Source of the DNA: Sycobia sp. Sy_11 | Taxonomy: Eukaryota; Arthropoda; Insecta; Hymenoptera; Epichrysomallidae | Reading direction: 5' to 3' | Assembly: GCA_018907035.1 (NCBI GenBank) | Contig: JACCIC010000373.1 | Coordinates: 1 to 64,000 of the forward strand | DNA: 64,000 nucleotides | Shown here: positions 26,560 through 40,046 of the stretch, one piece after another | Layout: the number at the start of each line of letters is the position of its first letter | How positions within the stretch are numbered: the first letter of the stretch is position 1 | The notes under the pieces: model-generated | Told to the model about the DNA's origin: nothing | Seen by the model: the letters and a program-made list of their open reading frames with translations, nothing else | The model's database searches: none | Translations under genes and position numbers: made by a program

Positions 26560-28490
26560 GATGTTTCGAATGAGCTTGGGTTGACGTACATGATTACGAA
26601 TTGGTCCGTACGCTTTGATATTTTCTTCTTCGTTCGTTTCACGCCACATCTACTCCGAAGTGACCAGCGAGTACGACATTATGTATATTACATGAAATAT
26701 ATAGATATTTATAATAATCGTATAGTTATAAAATGCACTACTGAAATTAATAAAGTTTTATCGTTCAGTATATTCATTATGCTTTTATTAAAGCTTTTGT
26801 CGTTGTTGTATACAGTGCTGAAATTCTATTTAAGACTGACAATTCTTCTATTTTCGTTGAATCTTCTTGAATCATTTGAAATCGTGGTCTATCGTGAGTC
26901 GACTGTTAAAATCGGTGGACCCTTTGTGTTCAAACTATGATATTAAAAAAAGAATCTGTCTAAGCTTGCGGTGTATCCTATTCTCATTCTCATAATATTT
27001 GTTTCTTCATTACTTGGGAAATTATGACTATTCAACTTTTATCAAAGGTATATTTTGTCTAATTTTTCGTAGATAACTACAATTAGACTTGATATTATTC
27101 AATCACACGATTTAATTATACGAATTGAAATAGTAGGTAATGCAGTTTTTGATGGTTGAAGAGGCCTGTCTTCATCCTTAGTGAGTTTCTCTGAAGTAAA
27201 CGAACTAAAATCAATGCATGGTTGTATAGATCGGAAGTTTAATCGATAGAAATTACTAGTAGATTTTCATTGGTAATTCTGGATATTTTACATAATTTAT
27301 TTTGAATACTTTGACGGTATTTTAGGAGTAAGAATTCCGGTTTTCCTCCTTCATCAATATTCGAAAAAATAACTCAAAATTACATTTATTTAGGGTTTTG
27401 CAAGACTTTAAGCAAAGTTGACAATAGCTAGTACAATAAGTGTATAATGGCGAAGTAACAGTTTCTAATTCTTCCGAGGTTTATGGCTTCTCGAGATCGT
27501 GCTCTTGAGCTGACAGTTTGTTGCGTAGATTTGAACTAAATTGTTCTTATCAGGTCGTATTGCCAGAGTCATTAGTTTCATTCGTTTCTATACTTAACAC
27601 GGCTATTAGAGAGGATCGTAAGTAAGAGATAAAGTTGTTAGAGATATCAGGCATTTAGTTTCATTGCTGAATTTTCCAATTGGCCGGATTAACAAGGGTT
27701 AATGCGGGGGAGGGGGGTTGATAGATACGGGTGGAAAAGATTTGTATATATTCGATAAAAAGTTCAAATTACAGATTGGGTGGGAAAGATTCGATGAGAT
27801 TTTGTCAAATAAACTCGAGGATTAATATCGCTCTTCGAGACGAGGCAAGGTGATTCGATTTACATCGGCTGAGCTGCTTCATGTAATCCCGATCGTTAGC
27901 CGTTTAAGACAGGCCGTCCATTTTGGCCGATTATCAATTAATTAAAGACCTGAAACTTTTATCGCATCGATTGCCTGATTGGCGGTCTCGATGCGAGCTC
28001 GAGCGCGGCTTTATTGATTTTGGCATAAATTTTTGAATTTGCCGATCGCGTTGAATGACTTTCGCGCGAATCATCAATTTATCTGATCCTTGCGCGGGAC
28101 GTTATCGCGTCGATAAACAATTCACTTCGAGCTCGCTCGACTGATATAGCATCGACTAATGCCCGTGTTTACGTTGTTATCAATGCTACAATTAGAAAGT
28201 GTCGAAGCCTTAAAAATAGTAATGTAAATGATTCAACTTTATTCTTCCGGTGATACTTCTTAATAATTACTTGGGAACGAAGTATGAATCATGAGCACAG
28301 ACATATAAGTAATTGAATGAAGTCAGTGAGCAGTTGTAAGATTTAGCGGTGAGACAGTTAAAATTAATCGAGTGTGCCACTAAAAAAACTGGCGAGGGGG
28401 GGGGGTTAATTACTAATTCTCAAAATCGTCCGATTTCATTGGTCCACACCTATGTAAATTGCAGAAGACTCCTTTTTTACGCTACCGTTA
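26560..28490. other. Microsatellite-free island
   Basis: This 1.9-kb stretch carries no dinucleotide array, unlike its flanks. Its right half (27,830-28,150) is moderately GC-rich and holds homeodomain-like ATTA/TAAT cores, including ATCAATTAATTAAAG near 27,933. No open frame looks coding. It may be a conserved cis-regulatory module, which is inference from composition alone. Confidence 0.35.
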
Positions 28491-29251
28491 ATTCAATATC
28501 CGTTCATTGAAGTAAATTGAATCAGGCAGAATTTGTTCAAAAAAAAAACAAAGAAGAAAATGTATAGTTCCTGCGAACGAGTGCCCACTAGTGATTCACT
28601 CCAAATTACTTGCAAGATTGAGAGCTTTATAAAAAAAAAAAAAAAAAATCTCCGTCCCGCCGCTCCTGCGAATTTCACGCCTGTGCATTTTTCCACGTAC
28701 GTCGGAGCCTCGTTTGAACTTGGCTTACATTTTAACCAGTCGGTTATTGCCGCGTTCCGCTACGTTATACAATCCCCTGCGATGATAAGTGTCGATAGCG
28801 TTAAGAAGTATACACATGCAGAGACACGCGGAATGCAACGAGAATAATAAAATACCGAAAATTGCAAAATAACAACAGCAGCTCCCGAACTAAACAAAAT
28901 AGCTGAATTATGAATATAAAAATAAGCCTAACGCTCACACCCGTCGCGACTCGAACGAAAATTATTATTGCGTGGCAATTTTTTTTTTTTTTTTGGTTTT
29001 GGTTTGTTTTTTCCTTTCTGCTCGATGCGAGAGAAAGAAGGATAAATGAATTAAAGATGGAAAGAACGAGAAAGGAGAACACGCTCCAAGGTGAGTTGTA
29101 AAGAGTAGACGTGTATATATATTTGTGTGTGTCTGTATATATATATATATATAGTATATATATATATATATATATACATATAGGCTACGTACAGTTTATT
29201 TTTAAAAATTTCAGACGTATTCCACTGCTTCGTAAGCGGGTTTTTAATCGG

Positions 29252-29253
<2 letters not shown>

Positions 29254-29302
<49 letters not shown>

Positions 29303-29310
29303 TCTCCCTC
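29254..29310. repeat. (TC)n microsatellite
   Basis: About 45 bp of pure TC followed by degenerate units. Confidence 0.95.
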
Positions 29311-30261
29311 TATCCCTATATCTCCGTCGCGTTTTAAAGTCGCGCACTGCTAAAATTCACGGACGCGCGCGCTCGCGCAAAATGCGAGGGGGGGGGGGAC
29401 GACGACGACGAGCGTTCGCGCACGTATATAGGATTCGCGGCGGCGGCGGCGGCGGCCGCGGAGGTGGCGGTGAGGCGTTAGCGTATCGAGGCTGGCGAAG
29501 CGAACTATATATGTATCGAGCAAAAAAAAATGGTGTCGTTATATGGTAAAAAAAAAGAAAAAAAAAAAGAAAAATGGAAGAAGGCCGGAGGGAGATGAGA
29601 AAACGTCGCTGAAGGTTATCGTGTGAACACGTTGAAGAGTTTATTGCCCCTGCTGAAAACATTTTTTTTGTTTTGCAGACCCCCCCCCCCCCTATTTCAC
29701 TATGTATCTATCTATCTAATACTCTTTTGCTAGAAATTCTCATATGTTGCTCGATAATACACCAGAGGGAGTTAAAATCATATACCAGTTATTCGCTAAT
29801 TAATACACGAAATCTTAAGAAAATCTATACTGTTTATGCGATACATGATTAGATTTTGCATTATATTATTTTATTATGTAACTTATGAAACTTTTCCAAA
29901 TGGCCATTCGATGATTTTAGACCTCTGCATCAAAGAAACCGTTATTAATCAATCAATCTATCAATCTCCAATTTTTTAATATTTGTTGTTGTTGCTGTTA
30001 CTATTATTATATTTTTTTTTACTGCGCGATTGTTCACTCTAAGCGCCACAAAGGTTTGTTACACCCTAAGGCGAATTAATATGGATTCAATCAATCTCGC
30101 TTTTACGCTTCTGCTGATCCGGGGATGAAAGAGTCACTTCTCTATCGAATATCACACGCGAATATATTACATCTTTTTTTCAGTTTTTCACTCAATCATT
30201 TTGATTAGTTCGCGGCTCTCTCGAAAGGGACACAGATTGCAACTATATACCTTTGTCTTTG

Positions 30262-30262
<1 letters not shown>

Positions 30263-30303
<41 letters not shown>
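30263..30303. repeat. (TA)n microsatellite
   Basis: About 41 bp of TA. Confidence 0.95.
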
Positions 30304-30305
<2 letters not shown>

Positions 30306-31829
30306 TCCATTAATGAAAATAATTTTTATTTCATCGCTCGATAAACGCGCGATGAAGATGGCTAGATATGGAAGAATGAACAATAAACGCGTAGATACAG
30401 TAAGGAGGAACGCTTCGTTCCTAGTGAGAATTTCCCCCAATCCACCCGTAGCTCAACGTTGTTTTTTTTCCTCCGAAACCGCGTCCATCTCGAGCGCGCG
30501 AGATACGCTAAAACGCGGCTTCTGGAAAATGTCCGCGTTTGCGAGTGTGCTCGTATGCGCGTCCGTGTACGTGCGCGTGCGTAGCTAAATGCGAAATGGG
30601 AAATTCCGTGGAAGATTCGAACGTTGCCTCAATAAGCGGAGCGGAATGCTCGCAATTATTTTTGGCAAAACTGTTATTTGACGAAAAAACAAAGTAGCAA
30701 GTTTTCGTTTTTCATCTCGAAATATAGACGGGGAATTTTCTACGAATGTATGTTCGTCTTGGATGTTTTTTTTTTTTTTTTTTTTTTTGCTTATTTGATT
30801 AACGCATTCTCGAGATTATAGAGTTTTTCCAATGAAAAAGAAACATACGGACTACTAAGAAACATTTTTTAAACAATTCCCCAATGTGTCATCTTCAACA
30901 AACATCTTTGAAAACGAATTTGAAGGTCGTTTATAATTATTTCGTGATTAATTCCTAAATGATGAAGGTGTTATTACTGTTTATTTTATTTTTTTTTTTT
31001 TTCGAAAACCGCGCACTCGCTGTTATCGCATCTCTACCATTATTTATTATGTATATAATCTAGATAGTATTGAAATTCGAACGTATAGATATAATTTGAT
31101 AGTTATAATTAGAATAGCTTAAATTAAGTATCTTATTTTTTTTGTTATCTTTCATTTTAATTTATACATACATTATTTACATCCTTTCGATTGCCGTTGA
31201 TCTGCCTCTGATTCTAGCATATATACAGCGATCTAGGTCCCTATGTTATATTACTATAAATACTCGCACAATCCGTTTACTATTTTTCAAAAACTTCCGA
31301 AATTTTCATCTTCCTGATACTATAATCGGATCGAGTTCGTATTTATATATATATATGAGAGTACTTTAGATGATTTTCAAGTTTGGCCATCCCCCATACG
31401 TCTATATAATTGGTATTTTTTTCGGGAGGCGTATCATCTAACTCCATATGCTAATTTACATAAACGCAGTCAATGACATTGAACCGAGAGAATATATTAT
31501 CTGCAAACCAAAAAGCTGGATGGAAGCTTTTCAACTCTGTCGTAAATATATCCGAAGATATATAAAAATCTATATGAAGATCCAAGGCAAAAGGAAGCCA
31601 ATAAATAAATACGTATATATATATATATATGAGAATCGGCTCTAGAATAGCAGCATAACAGAAAAAAAGAAAATTATTATATAATTATAAGTTATAAGTT
31701 CTGGAACTTTCGTTCGTCGTGCCCTCTATAGGAGGTCGTTAACCCAGCTAATTAATCGGTATATACACTCATATATGTATAGTTCTTACCGCAAAGCCTC
31801 GATTAGTCATTCTATAGTAAAGATCTAAT

Positions 31830-31909
<80 letters not shown>
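31830..31909. repeat. (GA)n(TA)n compound microsatellite
   Basis: About 32 bp of GA joins about 47 bp of TA through a short transition. The same GA/TA junction type recurs at 56,034-56,107 and 59,959-60,047, in the order TA then GA. Confidence 0.95.
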
Positions 31910-31911
<2 letters not shown>

Positions 31912-32487
31912 GACGCCCGCGCGGTTACCGATAACGCGGGACGTGCGCGCTCGTTTCGCAAAAACAGCGTAGCTAGATATACATACTACATATGTATATA
32001 ACAATAGTATGCTTATCATTTCGACGTATAGAATATGCGGCTTTGTGCAACCCCCTGCCTCTTTTCGCCTCGATCGATATTACACGATCGACGATGTTGC
32101 AAACACGAGAGACATCTTCCGAAATGTAATTCCCGAATATGACGGTCGTTAAAATATTTCAGCCTTATAGATTGTAGATCTATAGACGTTGAAATATACC
32201 TCTTTAATTATACAAAGGTGTAGAGACTGGAATTCCTGACGAATGCGTCCATATATGCTTAAGAATGTAATGCGATTCAAGTCATAACGTTATTGTTCAC
32301 TTGTAACAATACGAACGAGTTAATGAGTTTTTCATAAAGTTTAGTTGGCTTCGGTTTTCTCGTTCGAAAAGGGTACGTCTCGAAACCGTCTTGTACTACT
32401 CACTTTTCATTAATTATATATATAAAAACCTTTTTTCATTAAATCAATTATACACAAACTGTATAGAATTGTCTATACAATTTTTTT

Positions 32488-32491
<4 letters not shown>

Positions 32492-32533
<42 letters not shown>
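32492..32533. repeat. (TA)n microsatellite
   Basis: About 42 bp of TA. Confidence 0.95.
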
Positions 32534-32535
<2 letters not shown>

Positions 32536-34520
32536 TATATAGTACTTTATGGCTTTTTGATCGATCGCTCGCATGGGGGCAAAACTGAAAAATGACCAGA
32601 TTTATCAAAATCGATGCCAGAAGTTCAAGAGTCACTTATATAAAAATAGAAGTTCATACTTCATTGTTACTGTTAATAATTACTATTATTATGAATAATT
32701 ACTATCATTTATTACTGTTATTAATTTTTATTACACGAACTTCTATTTGCACATCAACGGTTCATGAACTTGGAAAAATGTGTGAACTATATCGATGAAA
32801 AAGTCATAAACTACATCATAGAAAAAAATGATAGACAATTCCGTGCCAGTCTAAAATCCTAAGATTTTGTGCGGAATCCTTTGTTTTAACCTACATCAAC
32901 AAGAAATAATAGATAATATTTCCCGTTGTCGTAAAAATCGATCTCAATATTCCAAACAAGGTCGGATTCCATGGAAATTATTCTGCACAGTTAAGCTACA
33001 AAGTTCGTGTCACCTGTTGCGCAGATTATAACAAATAGCATCCTGTATGGATATACAAGCGAACCAATCAGTTTTTATATCCAAACGTTGACTGGCTGGG
33101 AGTTTGGTTAATTTAAGATGAAAGAACAGAAGGGAGAATATTTCCTAGCCAATTTAATATTCCGTTAGATCATTGGGTAAAGTCCTTATACGGGTAAGCC
33201 CCGACTATATTCTATTATGAGCCGACCAAGATGTATTCAACTTTCTGTACATGTATATGTATATAATACATATTGTATCAACGAGGTGTTTCTTAGACGC
33301 TTATCGTGCGTATGAAATACAGTTCTGTGAATTAATCGGAAAATAAGAATTGATGTTGAAAGTTAATTTAATAAAGGTCAATTGAGTTCATGGAGGAGTT
33401 ATCCAGACAATTTTGGTAAAGGAATTATCATCCACAACCGAGATTAAACTATAAAATATGTTAATCGATTAATGTAAGAATTTCAATTTTTTTTATTAGA
33501 ATACTTCGAATATTCTATGAAACTTTTGGATTCGTAATATTAGAGGTGAAAAAAAACGGGAATAAGTTGAAACAACGACATCGTATTAGAACGTCTGGAA
33601 TGCCGTCAGTCAATTTCGCGATATATATCAACGCAAATGGTATATCTAGATTTGAAGAAGAAGAAAAATGGATTTGAGCTTTTAACATGGAAATTTTTTT
33701 ACTTCTAATATGCAGAAAAGTCTTCGCTGGAGAAAATGTTTCGTCTGTCAAATTTTATTCGCTGCTCGATCAGTGCCTCGATTAATTTTCTCGCCTATAT
33801 CTATAGCTTGTTCTTATATAGAATTTGATCCGCCTCCAAGTACGATACAATTTCATCGTCGTACATAATTTTATATGACAAGTATATGGATATACTCGTA
33901 ATAATAGTTGGAAAAACTTGGAGTAATATATGAAACTTTGGAAATATATGAATAATACTTGGAAATACAATGGCGTTGTTTGACCCTTTTTTTCCAATTC
34001 AACTTGAAGCATTGAAACATTTAACTCGCACCTTCATCGTATACGAGACGCGCAAATTTATAATGAAAAAATAGATCTTAATTCGACTGTACAAGTGGAT
34101 GAGGATGTCGGTAAAAGAGCTCCACGAGGATGTACTAATAATAGAATGCTAGGCGGTGCTAATGAAAGACAAGAGTAATCACGTATTTATATATAGAAAC
34201 GGTTCCTGAAATAGCTTCATTGCGTGGAAAAGCAAAGCTAGGTAGGCGAACGCGAAAAATCAGACGAGCCGTTTATACAGAAGAGGATTGTTAAAACGAC
34301 AAATTAAGAAGCGAATTTATTCTAAGTCATTGGCCCATCACTGTGTCGCGGAATGTAAAGAATTGACATTCGATCTATGGATAGGTAATCGGCCGTTCTC
34401 GATTCTATGCATAACATTAACCGTATTAAAAGCGATAAAAAACGCGTGATGGTCATTGTATACGAAAGTCTGCTTGGTTCTGCGGAGCTTTCGCACCGGC
34501 TCTTTTATCTTACTACTATA
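32534..34520. other. Microsatellite-poor AT-rich stretch
   Basis: No gene and no simple-sequence array was found over about 2 kb. It holds the 12-bp inverted repeat at 32,644-32,748. The rest is AT-rich sequence with only short open frames. Confidence 0.55.
32644..32748. repeat. Inverted repeat with 12-bp perfect arms
   Basis: The arms at 32,644-32,655 and 32,737-32,748 are exact reverse complements. The 81-bp centre is AT-rich with internal direct repeats (TTACTGTTA and ATAATTACTAT, two copies each). It could be a decayed miniature element or a structured intronic RNA. No target-site duplication was identified. Confidence 0.55.
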
Positions 34521-34527
34521 TATACCT

Positions 34528-34529
<2 letters not shown>

Positions 34530-34567
<38 letters not shown>
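34530..34567. repeat. (TC)n microsatellite
   Basis: About 38 bp of CT. It faces a (GA)n of similar length 145 bp downstream. Confidence 0.95.
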
Positions 34568-34571
<4 letters not shown>

Positions 34572-34710
34572 ACTACACCGGCTATCGAATAGAGTTACGA
34601 AGAAAAATCAATAGCGACACGGTGAATGCATATGTTTTTTTTATTATATGTGTATATAGACCTGGGTGGGTGGCTCGTCGAAGTATCATACGAATCTTCT
34701 GAATCGACGA

Positions 34711-34711
<1 letters not shown>

Positions 34712-34755
<44 letters not shown>
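34712..34755. repeat. (GA)n microsatellite
   Basis: About 44 bp of GA, the complement of the upstream TC array. Confidence 0.95.
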
Positions 34756-34759
<4 letters not shown>

Positions 34760-36585
34760 GTAACGGGTTGCCAATTCTGTGACTGATCGACGCATATATA
34801 AACAATGTCAGACGTTACGGCGTGCTGTATCAATATTGATATATATATATATCGGAATATCGATCCGATAACAGACGAAGAAAAAGTTGATGACTCGTTA
34901 AATAAATTTATACACTCCGTGCTACTTCTACAGATAATAAATTAATGATCCTATATATCTTTTTAATTATCGAATAAAAAACTTTACGTATATATATCTT
35001 ATCTAGGCTCTTTTTTCTTATTTTTTTTTTCTCTTTTTGGCCAGTAATTGTGCTTTTTTTAGGCCGAAACTGCGCTTCGCGCGTCACCGTTAGTCACAAT
35101 TTCGTAATTGAATACGCGGTATTGAATCCTCGCTCGGGGCAATCGTCATTTCATAAATTATGCATCAATTTCGATACGTCCATATCCCAGTTTCGGTGGT
35201 ATTCTGTTGTTAACTCGCCGATGGGTTTCGTGTACAAAATTTAAAATATAGATAATACAAGTGCGCGCGCATTGTGCCAGAGACGAATAAAATTAACTCG
35301 TATAATCGGTCAACAACTTTGTGATATAAAAAAAAAAAAAAAAAAAAAAAACGCGCTCGCGCGTTAACTCTATAATGTTTACGTTTGTCTTATCTGCACG
35401 CATCAACATTGTTGCATTCGGGCTTGAATAACAATAGTGACGAGCCGCGGTGGTCTGAAGCGTGTTTGTAAACAAAAACAGATGGTACCATTGATCGTAG
35501 CTATTATTATTAATTTATATTGTTTGTTTATATCATACACGTTTGTGATACTATATTATCATCTGTTTTCCCTTTTCTATTTTAAAATCGTTCCACATTT
35601 TTGTAACACATTTATTCGTATAGTATGTCGTATATGTAGAACGTCGTATGCTTGTACATACACGCGTGAGTTTATATATAAATATCTATATATATTTCTA
35701 TTGTAGAACAAAAGCGCAGGTAATTAGCAAAAGTCTTCTGAATCAGTGTAATCTACTCGATTTTACGAATTGTTTTGATGCAAAAACATGTTTTCGAACC
35801 TCTTACTGGCTTATTTCGCGGACAATTTTTCAGCGGTCAAAATGGCCTTTAATCCATAAAAAAAAATGATCCAGCGAGAAACCCTGGAACCAAATCGTTC
35901 GATTCTTCGTCAGTCCTGTCGCACATCTCACGGAGCATATTCGCATCGTTATCAAATATGATACACTATCAGTTTAATAAATACACTTTATCTGCATTTA
36001 TTTTCGAAATATTGCTTTTTCGACGTTACAAAAAAAAATCCAAAGAACGTGGCTTTTATTGGCACATAGATGTTATTTGTTTATTTTTTGGTTCAGCGGA
36101 GAATAGATACACAGATATGTCAATTAATAGAATATGCATCGATCGTCACACATGTGTACAATACCGAGAACTGTGTATCAGTCGATATCGAGTCCTCCTT
36201 TTTTTTTTTTTTATTATCAATGCAACTTTTTTACAAACATAGCTTGCGACTATTTAGGTCGCGTTTTCACGCCGATAATATTGTTTTGGACGAAAATATC
36301 GCCACATTCGATGCGCCAAAAAAAAAAAAAAAACTCGCGAGTAAATTTTCGAATTATTATAATCCCATTAATCGCGTAACGCTTCGATGGGGGGGGGGGT
36401 ATCTTTGCAAAAATTTGAAAATACGCCTCGGGCAACTCGCTGCGCGAGCTCGTCAATAAACGGCGAAATAAAAGATATCTCGGGGACAGATCCGTGCTCT
36501 TCGGATGGTTGTCGATGCCGAGGATTTTCTCCCTCCATTTTACGAAGGCTATTGTGCGCGCGGATGCATAAATTCAATTTGCTTC

Positions 36586-36641
<56 letters not shown>
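36586..36641. repeat. (GT)n(TA)n microsatellite
   Basis: A short GT run leads into about 47 bp of TA. Confidence 0.95.
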
Positions 36642-36643
<2 letters not shown>

Positions 36644-36719
36644 TACATATGTCAGTGACGCGACATTTTATCTTTTGTTAGAGAAGTTAAGACGCACTTG
36701 CGGCTCGCGACGCGCACTT

Positions 36720-36722
<3 letters not shown>

Positions 36723-36782
<60 letters not shown>

Positions 36783-36800
36783 CCTCTCTCTCTCTCTCTT
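36723..36800. repeat. (TC)n microsatellite
   Basis: About 78 bp of CT with GTC and CCC interruptions near 36,778. Confidence 0.95.
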
Positions 36801-38192
36801 TCTTCGCGCTTCGTTTTCGGTTTCTACATACGGTTTGTAAACACGACCGAGTACAATGCTCGAATAATTGCTCGCGTTCGGCACGGCTTTCGAGCCGAGG
36901 TTTTGGCCAAATTGCGTTTAAAACGCCGCTCGTCCCGCCTCTATGAATAGCTATTTGGGTCAAAATATTTTCGTTAACCCCCCTGCGATCTATCTATCGG
37001 TCGGTGTTGCAGAATCGCTTTATTCGAATTAAATTTCGCTTCGTTCATGTGCGTATGCATATATATATATATATAGTACGCGACGGTCAAGTCTCGTACG
37101 CTCGCCGTGCAATATTATGCAATCGTTGTATGCTCGCGCGAACGACTACAAAAAAATAAAGTAGAGAAAAGAAAATCATAACTTTGTACCGGCGTATATT
37201 TTTAAAACAAAAACAAAAAAAAAAAAAATAAAAATAAAAATCGTATCTATTATTAGTTCAGCGTAAATGCGCAGACCAACATTGTTTCATTTGCAATTGC
37301 CATCCCCGTTCTACGCTCGTCGTAACGCGTACAAGACTTTTGGCAGAGGCTATCCGTGCAAAACAGCAATACAGCGTGTATCCCAGAGCCACTGAACTTT
37401 TGAATGCTATTGTCGGCGTGAATAAGGGGCGCGCGTTCATTATTATTGTTTTTCGTTTTTTGTTTTTTATCTTTCTTTTTACCCGCATCCCATGACTCCT
37501 TCGCTCGTAATTACCCCGGCACGCGCGCGCCATGATACAAAATTCTCATTAGGACGGACTCGAACTGTCGACCGATATGTGCGCAAAAGGTACTTTCGCG
37601 CACACATCACGCCCGAGACGGGGCGAGGCCCGAGCTGAGCGGCAGGCGACGCGACGCGCCCCGACAAGAATCGATGGACGAAAGTATCTCGACAGTATCG
37701 AAGTACCGAACGAATTCGCTTAATTCCGCGAGCGGAAGTGCGACGATTACCTGTGCGCAGACGCGTGAAATTATGGCCGGTCGGCCGGCTCTGTGCAAAA
37801 AATTTCACAATCTGTATACGCGAAACGTTAGCGAAGCTCTGCGTTCGCAGTTTATAAAGTATTTTTCGTAATGATGCGCGACTGGCGCGCTCGCGTATGC
37901 GTGTCCCGCCGATTTCGAGCTCCTTGAGCCGATTTACAAACCTGAAGAAAAAAAAACAATGCGGCAGCAACGTGAAAAAAAAAAAGAGATGAAAAAAATT
38001 ATCCACCGATAAGGAGGCCGTGGAGATGAGACGGGCAAAAGACGCACGAAGGATACTAGAACGTAATATAAAGCGTTATAAGCGCGCGTAGCATCGTTGC
38101 GTCAATTGCGTATTGCCCTTTCGTGCCAAGGGTGTATGGGAGGGAGGGGGGAGGGAAAGAAGAGGCTGGGACACAGAAACAGACAGAAGAGG

Positions 38193-38196
<4 letters not shown>

Positions 38197-38237
<41 letters not shown>
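38197..38237. repeat. (GA)n microsatellite
   Basis: About 41 bp of GA following a GGGA-rich lead-in. Confidence 0.95.
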
Positions 38238-38238
<1 letters not shown>

Positions 38239-38499
38239 AGCGTAGCAGTAAAAGCAATTAGAAAAAAGGCAAGTGTGAATTATATAGGAGTACGCAGACC
38301 AGCCAAAAGTACGAAGATCGCACTCGTCGTAAAATTTTGGAATCTTGTTTGTGCTTTGTACAATATTTACATAATGTTGATGATACATTTAATAAAAGAA
38401 AAATAAATAAACATTAGTTCAAATCCGATAATTTTTTAAATCTTCTTCCAAACACTATACAGATGTTGATATTTTATTGGCTGAACACCAATGCAGTAC

Positions 38500-38880
38500 G
38501 AGAGGATTTTTGGAAAGGTTCAAAAAGGATTTCTGAAAAAAAAATGCGCGTTCATTCTTTCAGAATCTTTTCTGAAAGGATTCGGCAAAGCGAATGAGAA
38601 ATTGATTAGAAAAGAATTTCGGAAAAGGTTCCTCGATGAATTCACTAAAAGATTCTGAAATTAGATAATGGAATGACATCATGAGAAGATTATCGAAGAA
38701 TTTTGAAAGTATTGCTGAAAAGCCGGCCCAAATTTTTAGAAAGATTATTCCAGGGTACCTCTGTAAAAGAATGCCAGAACGAATAATTCGAAAGTTTTTT
38801 AAAAAGCTTGAAAGGATTTATTCTTCAAGGATCCGTAATTTTTGCAGCCCCCCCCCCCAGGATCTTTTCAAGTTCTAGAA
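38500..38880. repeat. Degenerate purine-rich dispersed repeat zone
   Basis: Variants of AAAGGATT and TTCTGAAA recur at irregular spacing. A hairpin lies at 38,554-38,581 with 12-bp arms (one G-U wobble) around TCTT. The zone ends at a C-run at about 38,849. It looks like an old, diverged tandem or dispersed repeat. The 65-codon open frame within it is Lys/Arg/Ile-rich with no known domain. Confidence 0.4.
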
Positions 38881-39969
38881 GGATATTCTCATATATATAT
38901 GCATATATATCAATCCTCTCATCGGAAGCTATCCGAAAGAATATTATAGAATCAGATTAGATTTGTTCTCTCTCGTATGGGAAATAAAGAGGGAAGCGTG
39001 AATATTTTAAAATCATTTCAATGAATATTTTCTAGGATAATGTTTCCCATCCATGTTTTTCGATCGTTCACAGAAGCTTTTAAAATCTTTTAAAATCGTC
39101 AATAAAAGAGTCGACATTATCGTGACAAATAACTCGCGATGTGAAAACAAGTTACTCTGTCGCTTGGAATTAGAATGCGCTCAACGTCTTGCGTACAATA
39201 ATAGACCATAATACAAGTGTGCGATTAAATATTGAAAATTCACGCCGAAGCGTCCGAAAACGAAGATTAAAAGTACTGCGTCGTAAAAATAATAAATATC
39301 AATTCCGTGAAAAATTCGCCTCCTCTTGTTCGTCGGAGCGCGATGAGCAGCGTGAGCGTAACGGAAGAGAGTCGCACAACGTCGTCGCAATCGGCAGGAA
39401 CAACGGCAGAGAAATGCCACGGGGCGCCCCGTAGCTGGGAGCAAGATTGTCGATATATTTAACGCGCCCAACAACTTTATCGGATGAGCTCTTTGTCGAA
39501 TGGATTATACAATAGGGAGGAAAAAAAAACACTTACACGGGCCTCCGACTTTAATACTCCCGTGGTTACACACGTTTCATAATTGAGCTTGGCATTACGT
39601 CGTTTATGCTTCGAACTGCTTCGAATGTAGGTTATTTATTCACGCCGACGTCATCATTATCCGCCGTACGAATGATCGCGCGTTTCGGCGCGTCTCTGCC
39701 GCTTCATTGAAAAGGTTCTGACATTTCATTATTTTCCTTTTCTATCGTAGGTGCGCAATTTCTTTTTTCTTTTCTTTTTTTTTTTTTTTTTTTTAAGAGG
39801 AAAAAAAAGTTACTATCAATATTAACGCATACCGACTATATATAGTGTGCCGGTGTTATTGAATACGTCTCGAGAACCTATATAATTGCACTGTCACTTA
39901 TTTGGTGGCGAGAAGGACAATGACTCACTGGCTTAGCGACCTCGTTACTTCGCGATTGAGTAATTCTCG

Positions 39970-39981
39970 TGTGTGTATGTA

Positions 39982-40043
<62 letters not shown>
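39970..40043. repeat. (GT)(ATGT)(TA)n compound microsatellite
   Basis: About 74 bp, mostly TA. A poly-T run lies nearby at about 39,775-39,794. Confidence 0.95.

Positions 40044-40046
<3 letters not shown>

Larger units (their letters stand above)
18000..26560. other. Non-coding, GA/TC-rich stretch
   Basis: No gene was recognised. A CpG-rich patch spans about 18,240-19,110 and another about 22,680-23,170; both have several frames open by composition only. GA or TC microsatellites recur roughly every kilobase. Acceptor-like pyrimidine tracts (for example ending at about 20,335 and 22,362) lack a convincing exon after them. Confidence 0.6.
28490..32530. other. Non-coding, microsatellite-rich stretch
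   Basis: No gene was recognised. The stretch contains A/T homopolymers (about 28,632-28,648, 28,979-28,994, 30,769-30,788), a purine run at 29,521-29,580, a CGG-rich patch at 29,430-29,475 and the TA/TC/GA arrays listed separately. A donor-like CCAAG|GTGAGT at 29,092 has no convincing exon before it. Confidence 0.6.

Noticed and set aside
34345..34370. GGAATGTAAAGAA, matching 13 nt of miR-1
   Set aside because: The match stops there and upstream DNA cannot form the expected miR-1 precursor arm.
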